Assembly (NCBI RefSeq): GCF_023556315.2
Contig: NZ_CP116221.1
Coordinates: 2,305,001 to 2,369,000 of the forward strand
From: Psychroserpens ponticola
GTDB lineage: Bacteria; Bacteroidota; Bacteroidia; Flavobacteriales; Flavobacteriaceae
DNA: 64,000 bases
Reading direction: 5' to 3'
Shown: one piece after another, positions 52,223-61,677 of the stretch
Layout of the letters: the number at the start of each line of letters is the position of its first letter
Numbering within the stretch: the first letter of the stretch is position 1
Notes under the pieces: model-generated
Seen by the model: only the letters and a program-made list of their open reading frames with translations
Databases searched by the model: none
What the model was told of the DNA's origin: nothing
Position numbers and translations under genes: made by a program

Positions 52223-53947
52223 TTAGTTTTTTATTAGTTTCTGTTGGTGTTTAGATTCAGTTGATGAAACAATAAGAATATACTGACCAATATGCAAATT
52301 AGAAATATCAATTTCTGTAGATGTTACATGATTTACAAATAATTTTGAAAACACCACTTGCCCAAGAGTATTTGTCAGTTTTATTTCTCGCATAGGTTTA
52401 GAATTTTCAATTGTTACAACATCTAAAACTGGATTTGGATAAATTTTAGGCTTTGAAGATATATAACTTTCAGAAGAAAGCTTTTCCCCTTCTACTAAAT
52501 TCAAAGTTTGATTAACACTGACATTAAAATGGACATCCTCAATTCCGCTAAGCCAATTTACTTTTATATAATCGACATTGTCATGATCACCTAATCCAAA
52601 AATTTCAGAACTAGAATTCTGTCCTAAGTAGCCTTCACCACATAGTGTATATCTATATTGTTTGACACCATTAACTGAAATCTCAATGAGAGAACCTACA
52701 CCCTTTTTATTACTTTGAGTGCCTACTAAATTTATTTTAAGCCAGTTATTGGTAGATTGTGTTTCGTTTTTCCAAACAAAAATATTATCATTATCAGCAT
52801 TGCTAACTACTATATCAGAAAAACCATCATTATCTATATCACCTATCGCATTAGAATAACTTTCCCTATTATCATTTACAAAACCTGTTGTTGAAATTGT
52901 AAAATTTCCAAATCCATCATTTTCATAAAACGCTGCAGAAAGAAAGTTTGCATTTGAACCATCCAATAAACCACTAACATATAAATCTAAATCCATATCA
53001 TTTTCAGCATCTAAAAATACGGCTCCCCAAGCTATACTTCCAAAATCAGTCCCATTAGCCACTGCTACATTAGTAAATGTTTCATCGCCATTATTCTGCA
53101 AAAAGATATTTCCGCTTGGTGTATTGGTAACATAAATATCTAACCAACCATCACTATTATAATCATCAATAGTCACAGACATTGCGTCTATATATAAATC
53201 TGTATTTGAAGATTCACTAACATCAGAAAATGTACCATCTCCATTATTTTTGTACAACACATTTTTATTACTGTCTCTATCTTTAGACACATAAATATCT
53301 TGTAAACCATCATTATTAAAATCAAAAAAGGCAGAACAAAATGACAAATTACTTGTATTCAAAATACCTGCAGTTTCACTAACATTAGAAAAGGTGCCAT
53401 CTCCATTATTTTTATACAAATAATTAGGAATCACACCAGCTAGATCTCTGTTACTTAAAAAGACATCTAAAAATCCATCTTTATTGTAATCTCCCCAAGA
53501 AGCGCCATACGTTTTTATATTATCTGTAGGCAATTGGGATTGAATGGTAACATCTAAAAAATTATAATTACCATCATTACGGTATAACTTATTTCCACTT
53601 GCATTGCTAGTCACAAATACATCTAGGTGACCATCATTATCAAAATCAACCCAATTGACTTGTTTCATTTGAGATGTATTGGTAGGAATATTGAGAGTTT
53701 CTTCTATAAAAACACCATTCATATTTTTAAAGAATCGAATGGGTTCACCTGCTTGAGTTGCTAAAGTAATATCATCCCAACCATCATTATTATAGTCATA
53801 AAAAGTAATCCCATTTCCGATTGGAACATCTCCACATGACACACCTATACCTAATTCAGTAGCCCTATCTACAAAATTCAATTGAGCAAATCCATTAAAT
53901 TGGAAAAAAAAACTACCTATAAAAACAAGCGCATATTTTTTAAACAT
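52223..53947 (-). CDS. FG-GAP (VCBS) repeat / ASPIC-UnbV surface protein with T9SS sorting domain, paralogue 2
   Basis: The 574-residue protein has the same order as the 5.5-7.3-kb gene: signal peptide, FG-GAP/VCBS propeller (FYDYNNDGWDDITLA, DFDNDGHLDVF, DYNKDGFLDVF), ASPIC/UnbV domain (NKKGVGSLIEIS, YRYTLCGEGYLGQNSS) and a type A T9SS tail (IYPNPVLDVVTIEN, GQYILIVS). The two copies align along their whole length with many identical motifs. It sits between two other T9SS cargo genes on the same strand. Substrate or ligand is unknown. Confidence 0.92.
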   Translation of the reverse strand: MFKKYALVFIGSFFFQFNGFAQLNFVDRATELGIGVSCGDVPIGNGITFYDYNNDGWDDITLATQAGEPIRFFKNMNGVFIEETLNIPTNTSQMKQVNWVDFDNDGHLDVFVTSNASGNKLYRNDGNYNFLDVTIQSQLPTDNIKTYGASWGDYNKDGFLDVFLSNRDLAGVIPNYLYKNNGDGTFSNVSETAGILNTSNLSFCSAFFDFNNDGLQDIYVSKDRDSNKNVLYKNNGDGTFSDVSESSNTDLYIDAMSVTIDDYNSDGWLDIYVTNTPSGNIFLQNNGDETFTNVAVANGTDFGSIAWGAVFLDAENDMDLDLYVSGLLDGSNANFLSAAFYENDGFGNFTISTTGFVNDNRESYSNAIGDIDNDGFSDIVVSNADNDNIFVWKNETQSTNNWLKINLVGTQSNKKGVGSLIEISVNGVKQYRYTLCGEGYLGQNSSSEIFGLGDHDNVDYIKVNWLSGIEDVHFNVSVNQTLNLVEGEKLSSESYISSKPKIYPNPVLDVVTIENSKPMREIKLTNTLGQVVFSKLFVNHVTSTEIDISNLHIGQYILIVSSTESKHQQKLIKN

Positions 53948-54006
53948 AATTATATTTATTAAACTAAAATAGCCTTTTCAATATTACTAAATAAGTTCTA
54001 AAAAGC

Positions 54007-54040
54007 AAAAGAGGTTTTGCAAAAACAAAACCTCTTTTAA
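54007..54040 (-). terminator. Intrinsic terminator of the 54.1-kb T9SS gene
   Basis: AAAAGAGGTTTTG (54007-54019) and CAAAACCTCTTTT (54026-54038) form a perfect 13-bp stem with a 6-base loop, just after the minus-strand stop. Confidence 0.9.
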
Positions 54041-54059
54041 TACTATTTATAAATACGTT

Positions 54060-56375
54060 TTAATCCTTAATAACTCTTACTATTTCAGTTACGTTATTAA
54101 TAGTAACTTGAACAAAATAAGCCCCTTGAGTTAAGGCACTCATATCTAATTTACTTTCTAAAGCATTAGGAGATGTTTTAAGAACTTCTTGACCTAACAT
54201 ATTAAGAACAGAAACATTTTGAATCGTATTTTGAGCTCTTAATGTTAATTCATTATTAACTGGGTTAGGGAAATATGTAAATGCATTTTTATTTTCAAAA
54301 TCTGTAGTAGATAATGTACTTTCAACTGAAACATCTAAAGTAAAATCACCAATAGCCGCTACAGAATTACCATCAACATAAATATAGTAATCTACTGTAT
54401 TCCCTTCAGTCGCACTACTTTCCCAACAAAAAGTTGATAAAGATGCATTTTCTCCTCCATCATCATCACCACCTACACAAGTTAAATTAGCACAGTCTCC
54501 AGAAAAAACTAAAATTTCTGTATCAAATGGCGTAAGACTATTATCTGTTGTTACACTAATAGCCTCATCTGGTCCAGCTGTATAAACATACCATACACCA
54601 TTAAAAAAGCCTACAAATCCAGTTCCAGCAGAACAACCAGTAGTTGCACTCCCACCTCCATTTTGACAAGCCGTTAAGCCTTCAATATTAGATGATGCAA
54701 TTGTTGAACCTGTAATACTATCGCCATCATTCACTGCTATTGCATCAACACATGCATCGTTAGCTGGAGGACAAGCTGCTTGTGTTAAAACATCACTTGT
54801 TAAATTACAACTAGGATCATCGTTATCTGTAATTGAAATCACAACATCTGTTGCATTAACATAAGGCCCAAACGTAAACATTCCTGCTATACCTGTAGAT
54901 TGTGTTGCACTACCTTGGTCGTCATTAATATCTATTGAAGTTGATGAGCCCATATTTGTTAAATCAACAAGAACATTAAAACCACCTGAATTATCACAAT
55001 CATTTACAACACTATATGCAACAGTTGCATCTGTACATGAGTTTTCAGTAATATTCAAAGTATATGCTGTTGTTTGTGGAGTTGCCCAAGTTGAAATTAC
55101 AATATAATAAGTTTCACTATTGGTTACTGCGAAATCAAACCCTAGAGGAACTATACCATCAACAAAATTATAAAAATCACCTTCCGCAGCACACATTACA
55201 CCAATATCTGCACAATCATTATACACAAATATTCCTGTGTAAGTACTTCCAATATCAGTAAGGCTAATATTTATTGAGGTGTCAGATGCTGCAGTATACT
55301 CATACACAACGTCATCACCACTTAAGTAGTTATTACCGGTTCCACAATCTGCAACTCCTCCTGGAGCACCATCATAATCATTTCCATAATTACCTGTATC
55401 ATCAGTTACAGAATAAGGTAAAGAAGCTACAACAATAGCAGACTCACATACATCACCTAAATTAGGTTGCGTCCATTGAACAGGACCAATCCAGTTTGAA
55501 GTGCCATCAGCTTCACAATCAGATTGTACATAAAATTCATATTCATTTCCAGGTATTAACATGGTTTCTGTATAAGGACTTGAAACACCTGAATACGTAG
55601 GTACCATTGTTTGTGTACCAGCTCCAGTGACGTCAACAATTTCAATATTCCATAATCCTGCTGAACCAATTTCTACCCATTCTAAAGTAACATCAGTTGT
55701 ATTAAGTGTCGTTGCCGATAAGGTTGTAGGATCTGGACAAGAAGGTGGTGTTGCAGAAGCAATAGTAGGTGAATCAAAACAAAAACCATATTCCCATGCA
55801 TTACCTCCATCAAAATCATCATCATAAAAAATTCGGTATCTAAAACCAGATAATTGAGTTGCTGTAAAGGTTGAAATATCCAAAACATCAGTTGTATATG
55901 GTTCAGAAGTTCCTGCACACATATCGCCAGTTGGCTGATCTACCGTTTCTCTTGCAGCATCAAATAAACCACCTGGATAATCCACCCAATTAGTAGCGTC
56001 AGCATCCCAATATTGAAACGTTAAGAGCTCTCCTACTACATCAACTCTATTGTATACATAATTACCTGCAATAGAAATCCAAGTTTCACCTGCACCAGCT
56101 GCTGCAGTTAAATCAATTACAGGAGATTCAGCTGCAATATCATCATAACTTTGATCACCACCAGTTGCGTTGGGATCGTCATTATAAGCAAAATTTGCTA
56201 CCATTGTAGGATCTGCTTGAAAAGCATCTCCTGGATTAGGCGCAACAGTATAAGTTCCGGTTACCATCCAAGAAGCGTTAGGCCAATTGGCATTTTGGTT
56301 TAAGGTTTGTGCAACTACTTCGTTAGTAAAAACAAAAGTAAGTGCCAATACACATAATAAAGTAATTTTTTTCAT
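54060..56375 (-). CDS. Multidomain secreted protein (fibronectin III and PPC-like domains) with T9SS sorting domain
   Basis: The 771-residue protein has a signal peptide (cleavage after VVAQ), an N-terminal jelly-roll-like domain, a fibronectin-III domain at about 210-300 (SCPDPTTLSATTLNTTDVTLEW region), PPC-like domains (VYEYTAASDTSINISL, TYYIVISTWATP; GVWYVYTAGPDEAISVTT) and a type A T9SS tail (YFPNPVNNELTLRA, GAYFVQVT). The tail is almost the same as that of the 50.2-kb protein. It is predicted to be exported to the surface, with adhesion or carbohydrate binding as a possible role. Upstream spacing suggests its own promoter. Confidence 0.88.
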   Translation of the reverse strand: MKKITLLCVLALTFVFTNEVVAQTLNQNANWPNASWMVTGTYTVAPNPGDAFQADPTMVANFAYNDDPNATGGDQSYDDIAAESPVIDLTAAAGAGETWISIAGNYVYNRVDVVGELLTFQYWDADATNWVDYPGGLFDAARETVDQPTGDMCAGTSEPYTTDVLDISTFTATQLSGFRYRIFYDDDFDGGNAWEYGFCFDSPTIASATPPSCPDPTTLSATTLNTTDVTLEWVEIGSAGLWNIEIVDVTGAGTQTMVPTYSGVSSPYTETMLIPGNEYEFYVQSDCEADGTSNWIGPVQWTQPNLGDVCESAIVVASLPYSVTDDTGNYGNDYDGAPGGVADCGTGNNYLSGDDVVYEYTAASDTSINISLTDIGSTYTGIFVYNDCADIGVMCAAEGDFYNFVDGIVPLGFDFAVTNSETYYIVISTWATPQTTAYTLNITENSCTDATVAYSVVNDCDNSGGFNVLVDLTNMGSSTSIDINDDQGSATQSTGIAGMFTFGPYVNATDVVISITDNDDPSCNLTSDVLTQAACPPANDACVDAIAVNDGDSITGSTIASSNIEGLTACQNGGGSATTGCSAGTGFVGFFNGVWYVYTAGPDEAISVTTDNSLTPFDTEILVFSGDCANLTCVGGDDDGGENASLSTFCWESSATEGNTVDYYIYVDGNSVAAIGDFTLDVSVESTLSTTDFENKNAFTYFPNPVNNELTLRAQNTIQNVSVLNMLGQEVLKTSPNALESKLDMSALTQGAYFVQVTINNVTEIVRVIKD

Positions 56376-56509
56376 ATTTGAGTTAGTTTTAGTTTATAAA
56401 GGCATTAAATTAATCATATTAAAAATGAATTAATAAGTCTATAGCAGCAAATCGACTAAGTGCGTAAAAGATAGACAAAATACACTTTGTTTTATAAATT
56501 ATTCAAATA

Positions 56510-56547
56510 AAAAAAGCCACTTATTCAAAAAGATAAGTGGCTTTTTT
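56510..56547 (-). terminator. Intrinsic terminator of fabI
   Basis: AAAAAGCCACTTAT (56511-56524) and ATAAGTGGCTTTTT (56533-56546) are perfect complements with an 8-base loop, flanked by A and T runs. Confidence 0.9.
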
Positions 56548-56564
56548 TATTTGTATGTTTTTAA

Positions 56565-57377
56565 TTATTCAACAAATTTATCCATAACTGCATCACTAAC
56601 TCCCATATTACTAAAACCTCCATCATTAAATAAATTTTGTAGTGTCACGCGTTTGGTTAAATCACTAAATAATGTAATGGTATAATTTGCACAATCCATA
56701 GCAGTAGCATTTCCTAAAGGCGACATTTTTTCAGCATACGAAATAAAACCATCAAATCCTTTAACGCCTTGTCCAGCTGTCGTTGGTGTTGGTGATTGTG
56801 AAATAGTATTCACTCTTACTTTTTTATCTCTTCCGAAGAAATAACCAAAACTACGCGCTATACTTTCTAAATAGGCTTTATTATCTGCCATATCATTATA
56901 ATCTGGAAATACACGTTGCGCTGCCATATAGGTTAGAGCGACAATACTTCCCCATTCGTTCATTGCATCAGCCTTATAAAGTGTTTGCATCACTTTATGA
57001 AAAGACATTGCAGAAACATCTGTCCCTTTTTGAGTCCAATCGTATTTTTGATCTGTATATGGTCTTCCTTTTCTAACATTAACAGACATGCCAATAGAGT
57101 GTAATACAAAATCAATTTTACCACCAAGAATTTCCATAGATTGTTCTACAAGGTTTTGTAAATCTTCTTCAGAGGTTGCATCTGCAGGAATGATTTGAGA
57201 ACCTGTTTTTTCGGCCAATTCATTTATTTGTCCCATTCGCATTGCAATTGGTGCATTTGTTAATACAAATGTTCCGCCTTCTTCATGTACGCGTTCTGCT
57301 GTTTTCCAAGCTATAGAATTAGCATCTAATGCTCCAAATATGATTCCCTTTTTTCCTTTTAATAAATTGTATGACAT
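56565..57377 (-). CDS. fabI: Enoyl-[acyl-carrier-protein] reductase (NADH), FabI
   Basis: This 270-residue SDR-like enzyme reduces enoyl-ACP in the last step of each fatty-acid elongation cycle. It has the FabI N-terminus GKKGIIFGALDANSIAWK, catalytic Tyr150 and Tyr160 and Lys167 in the YMAAQRVFPDYNDMADNK stretch, and the SQSPTPTTAGQG substrate loop. Length is normal. FabI is the known target of triclosan-type inhibitors. A TAACTTTG promoter element lies upstream of a short tandem repeat. Confidence 0.96.
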   Translation of the reverse strand: MSYNLLKGKKGIIFGALDANSIAWKTAERVHEEGGTFVLTNAPIAMRMGQINELAEKTGSQIIPADATSEEDLQNLVEQSMEILGGKIDFVLHSIGMSVNVRKGRPYTDQKYDWTQKGTDVSAMSFHKVMQTLYKADAMNEWGSIVALTYMAAQRVFPDYNDMADNKAYLESIARSFGYFFGRDKKVRVNTISQSPTPTTAGQGVKGFDGFISYAEKMSPLGNATAMDCANYTITLFSDLTKRVTLQNLFNDGGFSNMGVSDAVMDKFVE

Positions 57378-57444
57378 GTTTTATTTGTTTAGTTGTTTCT
57401 TATAAAGCTGCTTAGTCGTTTATGACCCAAACAAATTATAATTT

Positions 57445-57452
57445 CAAAGTTA
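57445..57452 (-). promoter_or_regulatory. fabI promoter -7 element (TAACTTTG)
   Basis: TAACTTTG on the minus strand fits TAnnTTTG, about 67 bases before the start codon. Confidence 0.45.
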
Positions 57453-57457
57453 AGAAA

Positions 57458-57485
57458 ACTTTAAACTATAAACTTTAAACTTTGA
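57458..57485. repeat. Two tandem 14-bp repeats upstream of fabI
   Basis: ACTTTAAACTATAA and ACTTTAAACTTTGA are adjacent, differ at three positions, and sit between the recN stop and the fabI promoter element, where the -33 region should be. Confidence 0.55.
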
Positions 57486-57490
57486 TTTTT

Positions 57491-59143
57491 TTAATTTAGT
57501 AATTCCTTTGCATGTGCTATTGCAGAAGTAGTTACATCTGTTCCTCCTAACATTTGAGCAATTTCAACAATACGATCGTTTGGACTTAATTGTTTTAATT
57601 GTGTTTGAGTGACATTATTAATATCTTCTTTAAATACTTTAAAATGCGTATCGCCTTTAGCTGCTATCTGAGGCAAATGTGTAATTGTAAATACTTGCAT
57701 TGACTTGCTCATTTGTTGCATGATGGTTGCCATTTTGTTCGATATTTCCCCCGAAACACCTGTGTCAATTTCATCAAACATGATGGTAGGCAATTGCATA
57801 TATTTTGACAATATTGATTTTATAGCTAGCATAATTCTAGACAACTCTCCTCCAGAAGCAGACTTTTTAAGCTCATTAAATTGACCACCTTTATTTGCTG
57901 AAAACAAAAACTGAAGCTCATCTCGTCCATTATTCAAAAAAGTATCTGCAGGATTTAATTGAATATTAAATTTAGCGTTAGGCATTCCTAGAGTAGCTAA
58001 TATTGATTCTAATTGAGATATTAATTTAGGAATAATGACTGTTCTGTTTTTATGAATATGATCTGATTCAACCATCAATTTTGATTGTAACAAACTAATA
58101 GCTTCTTCTTTTTTTGAAATTATAGTATCCAAATTTTCTGTTTCAAAAACCACTGCATTTAATTCTTCTTTAATTTGAAGTAACTCTTCAATACTTGATA
58201 CAGTATGCTTTTGCAACAAGTTATTTATAATTTGAAGTTTTGCATTTACCTGTTCTAATCGATTAGGATTAGCCTCTAATTGATCTTCTAAGTTTTCAAT
58301 TTCTGAAAACACATCATCTAATTCGATTAAACTACTTTGTATACGCTCAAAAATTGAATTATATTCACTTGAATACTCAGAAATCTTTGAAAAATGAGTC
58401 TTTAATTGGCCTATAAGTGCAATAATTCCTATGTCTTCATTTCCCAATAAACCATTAGATGTGGATAACTTTTCTTTAATTTCTTCAACATTATTAAGCG
58501 TTTCATATTCTATCTCCAAAGTCTCTAATTCTCCAGAAATCAACTTTGCTTCTTCGAGTTCGTTAAGGAGAAAACTTTGGTAATCCAGTTCTTTTAATGC
58601 ATTATTTTTTTTAACCTGAAGGTCTTCTAGCTCTATTTTTAAGCCTTTGAATTCTTTTAACAGCGAACTATAAGTTATTAACGCTTTTTCATTTTTAGCT
58701 AAAGCATCGATAACCTGAAACTGAAAATTATCATTTGTGAGTTGCAAGGTTTGATGTTGAGAATGAATATCGAGTAACCGTTCTCCTAAAATCTGCAAGC
58801 TATTTAAGTTTACTGGAGTATCATTTATAAACGCTCTAGATTTTCCTGAAGGTAAAATTTCTCTTCTAATTATTGTTTGAGTCTCATAATCGAGATCTTC
58901 TGTCTTAAAGACCGACTTTAAATTATACTTAGCAATATCAAAAGTAGCTTCAATGACACATTTTTTTGAATTGTCTTTCACGCTACTCAAATCAGCTCGT
59001 TTGCCTAAAACAAGTGATAATCCTCCTAAAAGAATAGATTTACCAGCTCCTGTTTCACCAGTAATAATTGTAAGTCCTGTATTAAAACTTACATTTAATT
59101 CATCTATGAGAGCGTAATTTTTTATTGTTAAATTGGTAAGCAT
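57491..59143 (-). CDS. recN: DNA repair protein RecN
   Basis: The 550-residue SMC-like ATPase acts in double-strand break repair. Walker A is GETGAGKS (29-36), preceded by the LTNLTIKNYALID start typical of RecN. A central coiled coil spans about 155-375, and the C-terminal half has the ABC signature SASGGELSRIMLAIK, Walker B TIMFDEIDTGVSG and the ITHLPQIAAKGD H-loop segment. It belongs to the conserved run bamD-rpoZ-coaBC-DUF4835-recN. It has its own -7 element upstream. Confidence 0.96.
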   Translation of the reverse strand: MLTNLTIKNYALIDELNVSFNTGLTIITGETGAGKSILLGGLSLVLGKRADLSSVKDNSKKCVIEATFDIAKYNLKSVFKTEDLDYETQTIIRREILPSGKSRAFINDTPVNLNSLQILGERLLDIHSQHQTLQLTNDNFQFQVIDALAKNEKALITYSSLLKEFKGLKIELEDLQVKKNNALKELDYQSFLLNELEEAKLISGELETLEIEYETLNNVEEIKEKLSTSNGLLGNEDIGIIALIGQLKTHFSKISEYSSEYNSIFERIQSSLIELDDVFSEIENLEDQLEANPNRLEQVNAKLQIINNLLQKHTVSSIEELLQIKEELNAVVFETENLDTIISKKEEAISLLQSKLMVESDHIHKNRTVIIPKLISQLESILATLGMPNAKFNIQLNPADTFLNNGRDELQFLFSANKGGQFNELKKSASGGELSRIMLAIKSILSKYMQLPTIMFDEIDTGVSGEISNKMATIMQQMSKSMQVFTITHLPQIAAKGDTHFKVFKEDINNVTQTQLKQLSPNDRIVEIAQMLGGTDVTTSAIAHAKELLN

Positions 59144-59165
59144 ACAATGAGTTAAAGACGTACTA

Positions 59166-59173
59166 CAAAATTA
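59166..59173 (-). promoter_or_regulatory. recN promoter -7 element (TAATTTTG)
   Basis: TAATTTTG on the minus strand fits TAnnTTTG and lies 22 bases before the recN start codon. Confidence 0.45.
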
Positions 59174-59236
59174 CTTTTTGCATCTTATAGTAAAGACCAA
59201 ATATGAAATATAAAAATAAGCATAAAAACGTAAACT

Positions 59237-60124
59237 CTAGAAATTAATGTTACGCCATTTTGAAGCATGCATAGGCGCAATTCTTGTCAGAGTAGACACT
59301 AAATCTGAAATATTAACCGTAGGACCACCACTAAATATATCTTCAATTTCTTCCGATTTTGCATCAAAAAAGACACGCATTAAATATGAATTTGGTCGCC
59401 TGTTATTCATTTCTTTTAAAGACCCTACACTTTTAGCGATGGCTAATTTACCTTCTTTGGCACCACTATTCATTACATCAAGGCCTTCACGATGGTATAG
59501 ATAAAGCACATCTCTAAATTCTTTATATGTATCAGATAAAATATTATCTATTAAAATAAAACGAGATTGGTTACCATCTTCAAGTTTCCAACCATCATAA
59601 TTTCCTTGTTGTGAATAATTCAAAATAACTTGTGCTTGAGAATAATATTCTGCGCCACCTTTAGGAGCAAACGTATCAGCATCCATACCTAAAATCATAT
59701 ATACATGAAACGCTAAAACAGAAATTAAATTAGATTCAAACTGTTTAGGGTTGTACACCATATTTTGAAATTCTAAATACTTAAAATTAAAATCTTTGTC
59801 ATTATAGTTATATACAGGAGTACTGTATGAAGACCCATAAACTGGTCTCGCAGATTGTACTTGAATGGTTGCTTGAAAAGCATCGTTATTATAATCAGAA
59901 ATATTAATTACCATACTGCAATTAATACGCTCTTGAGGCTTAAACGTTTTTTTTGTCCAAGTTGTATTATTAATAAATTCTTTCAGTTGTCGTTCAAGTG
60001 TTTTAAATACTTGTACGTTTTCATTTCCTGTAAATTGAGCGTTTACAATAACTTCGCAATTCAGTTCTTGTGAAAATGATTGAATAGAAAATGTTAGTAT
60101 TACTAAATAAATAAATTTACGCAT
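59237..60124 (-). CDS. DUF4835 family secreted protein (possible T9SS-associated PorD)
   Basis: The 295-residue protein has a signal peptide (cleavage after SFSQ) and the full DUF4835 pattern: ELNCEVIVNAQF at the mature N-terminus, a central NMVYNPKQFESNLISVLAFHVYMILGMD hydrophobic stretch (given by its ends only) and a conserved C-terminal MHASKWRNINF. Some databases label this family PorD, a T9SS-associated component; I recall this rather than derive it. It overlaps the coaBC stop by eight bases and sits in the conserved rpoZ-coaBC-DUF4835-recN block. Confidence 0.88.
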   Translation of the reverse strand: MRKFIYLVILTFSIQSFSQELNCEVIVNAQFTGNENVQVFKTLERQLKEFINNTTWTKKTFKPQERINCSMVINISDYNNDAFQATIQVQSARPVYGSSYSTPVYNYNDKDFNFKYLEFQNMVYNPKQFESNLISVLAFHVYMILGMDADTFAPKGGAEYYSQAQVILNYSQQGNYDGWKLEDGNQSRFILIDNILSDTYKEFRDVLYLYHREGLDVMNSGAKEGKLAIAKSVGSLKEMNNRRPNSYLMRVFFDAKSEEIEDIFSGGPTVNISDLVSTLTRIAPMHASKWRNINF

Positions 60125-61328
60125 GCTGTTGTTTAATAATTTGTTGCATTAAGTCTTGAGCTACTTCTGTTTTAGATTTAAGTTGGTGCTCTATTACCTG
60201 CTCTGTATCTGTTATAAAAGTAACTTTATTTGTTGAACCACCAAAACCTGCTCCTTTATCATTGAGAGAATTTAATACAATAAGGTTTAAATTCTTGACC
60301 TTTAACTTCCCTTTTGCATTATCAAGTTCATTATTGGTTTCTAAAGCAAAGCCTACTAAAAACTGATGTTTTTTAATAGCTCCTAATGATTTTAAGATGT
60401 CTTTTGTTTTCTCCAACTCAATACTAAACGTTGATGCTGCCTTTTTTATTTTTTTATCTGAAACATTTTTTGGTTTATAATCAGCTACAGCTGCTGAAAG
60501 AACAGCAATATCTGCCGCATTAAAATGCGAATGTGCAGCATCATACATCTCTGAAGCACTTGTTACATGTGCTACATTTATTAAACTGTGTGATACTTTT
60601 TGATGCGTTGGACCAGTAATTAGATATACCTCAGCTCCTAAATTGGCTGCGGCTTTTGCGATTTCGAATCCCATTTTTCCACTAGAATGATTTCCAATAA
60701 ATCGTACTGGATCAATAGCTTCATAAGTTGGACCAGCAGTAATTAGTATCTTTTTTCCACGAAGAGGAAGTTGATCTAATACATCTTTTTCAATAAACGC
60801 AACAACATCTTCAGGTTCAGCCATTCGACCTTCTCCTACTAGACCACTAGCTAACTCACCTGAAGTCGCAGGAATTATAATATTACCAAATGATTTTAAT
60901 TTTTCAAAGGATGCTAATGTCGATTGATGCTTGTACATATCTAAGTCCATCGCAGGTGCAAAATACACAGGACATTTTGCAGATAAATAGGTTGCTAACA
61001 ACAAATTATCACAAGTACCATTTGCCATTTTAGACATCGTATTTGCTGTGGCTGGTGCAATAATAAAAAGATCTGCCCAAAGTCCGAGTTCGACATGATT
61101 GTTCCACATCTCATTATCATCGTCTTCATTAGTAAACGAAGAATGCACTGGATTTTTAGATAAGGTAGAAAGCGTTAAAGGCGTTATGAAGTCTTTAGCA
61201 GCAGGTGTCATAACGACTTTTACGTTGGCACCTGCTTTTATAAATAGCCTAACAAGGCCTGCAGTTTTGTAAGCAGCAATACCACCAGTAATCCCTAATA
61301 GTATGTTTTTACCACTTAAAATTGACAT
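60117..61328 (-). CDS. coaBC: Bifunctional phosphopantothenoylcysteine synthetase/decarboxylase
   Basis: This 403-residue enzyme joins cysteine to phosphopantothenate and decarboxylates the product, two steps of CoA synthesis. The N-terminal CoaC flavoprotein domain (1-185) has GGIAAYK, His78 in NNHVEL, APATANTMSKMANG and the APAMD segment. The CoaB domain (from about 188) has ILITAGPTYEAIDPVRFIGNHSSGKMG features. Length is normal. It is two bases from rpoZ and overlaps DUF4835, so the genes form one transcript. Confidence 0.96.
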   Translation of the reverse strand: MSILSGKNILLGITGGIAAYKTAGLVRLFIKAGANVKVVMTPAAKDFITPLTLSTLSKNPVHSSFTNEDDDNEMWNNHVELGLWADLFIIAPATANTMSKMANGTCDNLLLATYLSAKCPVYFAPAMDLDMYKHQSTLASFEKLKSFGNIIIPATSGELASGLVGEGRMAEPEDVVAFIEKDVLDQLPLRGKKILITAGPTYEAIDPVRFIGNHSSGKMGFEIAKAAANLGAEVYLITGPTHQKVSHSLINVAHVTSASEMYDAAHSHFNAADIAVLSAAVADYKPKNVSDKKIKKAASTFSIELEKTKDILKSLGAIKKHQFLVGFALETNNELDNAKGKLKVKNLNLIVLNSLNDKGAGFGGSTNKVTFITDTEQVIEHQLKSKTEVAQDLMQQIIKQQHA

Positions 61329-61330
61329 GC

Positions 61331-61666
61331 TTATTTTTCAGTAACATCATCGTCTGTATTTCTATAGTAGATTTTATCATCTAACCATTCTTGTACAGCT
61401 AACGCATGAGGTTTAGGTAATTTTTCGTAGAATTTTGACACTTCAATTTGTTCTTTGTTTTCAAAGATTTCTTCAAGACTATCATTGTAAGTAGCAAATT
61501 CTTCTAGCTTATCTACTAATTCTCTTCTGATATCCGTATTGATTTGTTCGGCTCTTTTAGATATCACAGAAATTGCTTCATAGATATTGTCTGTAGGCTC
61601 ATCAATAATATTTCTATCATAAGTTTGCGTTGAAACTGGAGCATTGGTTTTCTTTAAATCTGTCAT
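61331..61666 (-). CDS. rpoZ: RNA polymerase omega subunit, Bacteroidetes type
   Basis: The 111-residue protein matches the divergent Bacteroidetes omega family, with DNIYEAISVISKRAEQIN as the conserved omega core (about 26-43) that holds the beta-prime C-terminus, and a PHALAVQEWLDD segment specific to the phylum. It is longer than the E. coli protein (91 residues). It lies between bamD and coaBC, separated by 11 and 2 bases. Assignment rests on the core motif and the conserved gene order. Confidence 0.88.
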   Translation of the reverse strand: MTDLKKTNAPVSTQTYDRNIIDEPTDNIYEAISVISKRAEQINTDIRRELVDKLEEFATYNDSLEEIFENKEQIEVSKFYEKLPKPHALAVQEWLDDKIYYRNTDDDVTEK

Positions 61667-61677
61667 AGTATATATGA

